From Dyella acidisoli (GTDB lineage Bacteria; Pseudomonadota; Gammaproteobacteria; Xanthomonadales; Rhodanobacteraceae), in NCBI RefSeq assembly GCF_030160295.1, contig NZ_BSOB01000050.1, forward strand, positions 123,611 through 187,610: DNA of 64,000 bases, given 5' to 3'. Positions 63,540-64,000 of the stretch are shown in pieces (position 1 is the stretch's first letter; each line of letters begins with the position of its first letter). The notes under the pieces are model-generated. The model had not been told where the DNA came from. It made no database searches and saw only the letters and a program-made list of their open reading frames with translations. The position numbers were made by a program, and so were the translations under genes.

Positions 63540-63950
63540 CACTTTTCTTTGCGGGCCCAAAGAAAAGTAACCCAAAGAAATGGCCTAAAAGGCTCACAGC
63601 ATGGGGAGGCTAAAAGCCTGAACGTGTATGGCTAGATAGGTGGTTGGTCGCCCATGGTTCGACGCTCCCGCTATACCGCGAGGCGTCCAAGCGCTGAGGA
63701 CTTAAGGCAGATCGGGTAGATCTCGGTAAAGCTCAACTTATCGGTAGGTGCGCTTTAAGCCCTCAATGCTTCGACGCCTCGCGGTATAGCGGCGCGGTAG
63801 AAGCTGGGCCCGCCAACGATCAAAGCAAGGCGTCATCCATAAGGCTTGTAAAGGCGTCATCCATAAGGCTTGTAACCGATGCAATGCCATGAGCTTTTCA
63901 GGCCATTTCTTTGGGTTACTTTTCTTTGGGCCAGCCAGTACTGTCCGGTT
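63540..63950. repeat. Large imperfect palindromic element (about 400 bases)
   Basis: Outer arms of about 50 bases mirror each other: 63555-63606 (GGCCCAAAGAAAAGTAACCC... AAATGGCCT) and 63889-63940 (complement AGGCCATTT...GGGTTACTTTTC). A second inner pair (63657-63693, GGTTCGACGCTCCCGCTATACC... and 63765-63795, ...CGCGGTATAGCGG) is also inverted. Small open frames across it (for example 63597-63391 and 63959-63738, minus) are read-through of the arms and not genes. It may be a MITE-like or structured repeat. Confidence 0.78.
63827..63874. repeat. Two tandem copies of a 24-base repeat
   Basis: AAGGCGTCATCCATAAGGCT plus TGTA occurs twice back to back (63827-63850 and 63851-63874) inside the large palindromic element. 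Confidence 0.9.
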
Positions 63951-64000
63951 AATCGGCAAATAAAATCAATTGGTTAGCGTCACCGCTCTCGGTAAGTTGT
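63951..64000. other. Window end, no feature recognised
   Basis: The last 50 bases contain TCAATTGGTTAGCG and no open frame or RNA that I can support. Confidence 0.4.

Noticed and set aside
63827..63874. Possible CRISPR repeats
   Set aside because: Two 24-base copies are directly abutting with no spacer and no cas gene is near.
63391..63959. Two small minus-strand open frames (68 and 73 residues)
   Set aside because: Both are translations of the arms of the large palindromic element and share no family beyond that repeat.

Overview
The window looks like chromosomal DNA of a GC-rich gammaproteobacterium of the Lysobacterales (Xanthomonadales). A Dyella/Rhodanobacter/Luteibacter-type member is the best guess. 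Reasons: the yfgM-bamB-der order, many large TonB-dependent receptors (TBDRs) next to glycoside hydrolases, glucokinase-like kinases placed before TBDR genes, and a non-phosphorylating L-fucose pathway like the one known from Xanthomonas. This is inference from protein motifs; no database search was run. I see no rRNA, tRNA, CRISPR array, prophage or intact insertion sequence.

Layout. 1-12.3 kb is mostly housekeeping: the end of a YfgM-like gene, bamB, der, a rhodanese-MoeB fusion, folD, guaB, guaA, a DUF899 gene, a decayed alcohol dehydrogenase pseudogene (9659-9919), tadA, a sirtuin and a universal stress protein. 12.3-16.3 kb (minus strand) holds a CHAD protein and a membrane glycosyltransferase pair (GT2-GtrA plus a GT39/83-like enzyme) with a GTGA overlap.

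16.6-52.4 kb is the most interesting part: a glycan-utilization region. It starts with a GH29 fucosidase, an IclR regulator, a FucP-type permease and a RhaM-type mutarotase. A minus-strand operon then encodes every step from L-fucose to pyruvate plus L-lactate: fucose dehydrogenase, lactonase, fuconate dehydratase, SDR dehydrogenase, FAH-family hydrolase, and L-lactate dehydrogenase to use the lactate. Next come two plus-strand modules, each opening with a glucokinase-like gene and a TBDR. Module 1 is kinase-TBDR-GH29-GH18-GH3-GH35-BNR sialidase-like. Module 2 is kinase-TBDR-(GH20 remnant)-TBDR-GH20-GH29. The enzyme set (three fucosidases, beta-hexosaminidase, beta-galactosidase, xylosidase-like GH3, GH18) fits a fucosylated complex N-glycan of plant type, with released fucose fed into the neighbouring pathway. 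No alpha-mannosidase is present. The twin TBDRs of module 2 arose by a tandem duplication whose scar is readable: a broken GH20 start is joined to a remnant of the kinase 3' end.

52.5-55.6 kb encodes an Oar-type TBDR (minus). 55.9-63.3 kb is an exopolysaccharide locus: a small AT-hook-like protein, Wza (minus), Wzb-type phosphatase, Wzc-type tyrosine kinase, a flippase and a secreted beta-helix protein (minus). 63.5-63.95 kb is a large imperfect palindrome.

Short palindromic repeats of several families are scattered through the intergenic DNA. All six convergent gene junctions carry a palindrome. In places repeat sequence has become coding: the lactonase has a repeat-derived C-terminal tail, the GH35 N-terminus reads through a repeat piece, and the lldD stop codon lies inside a repeat arm.
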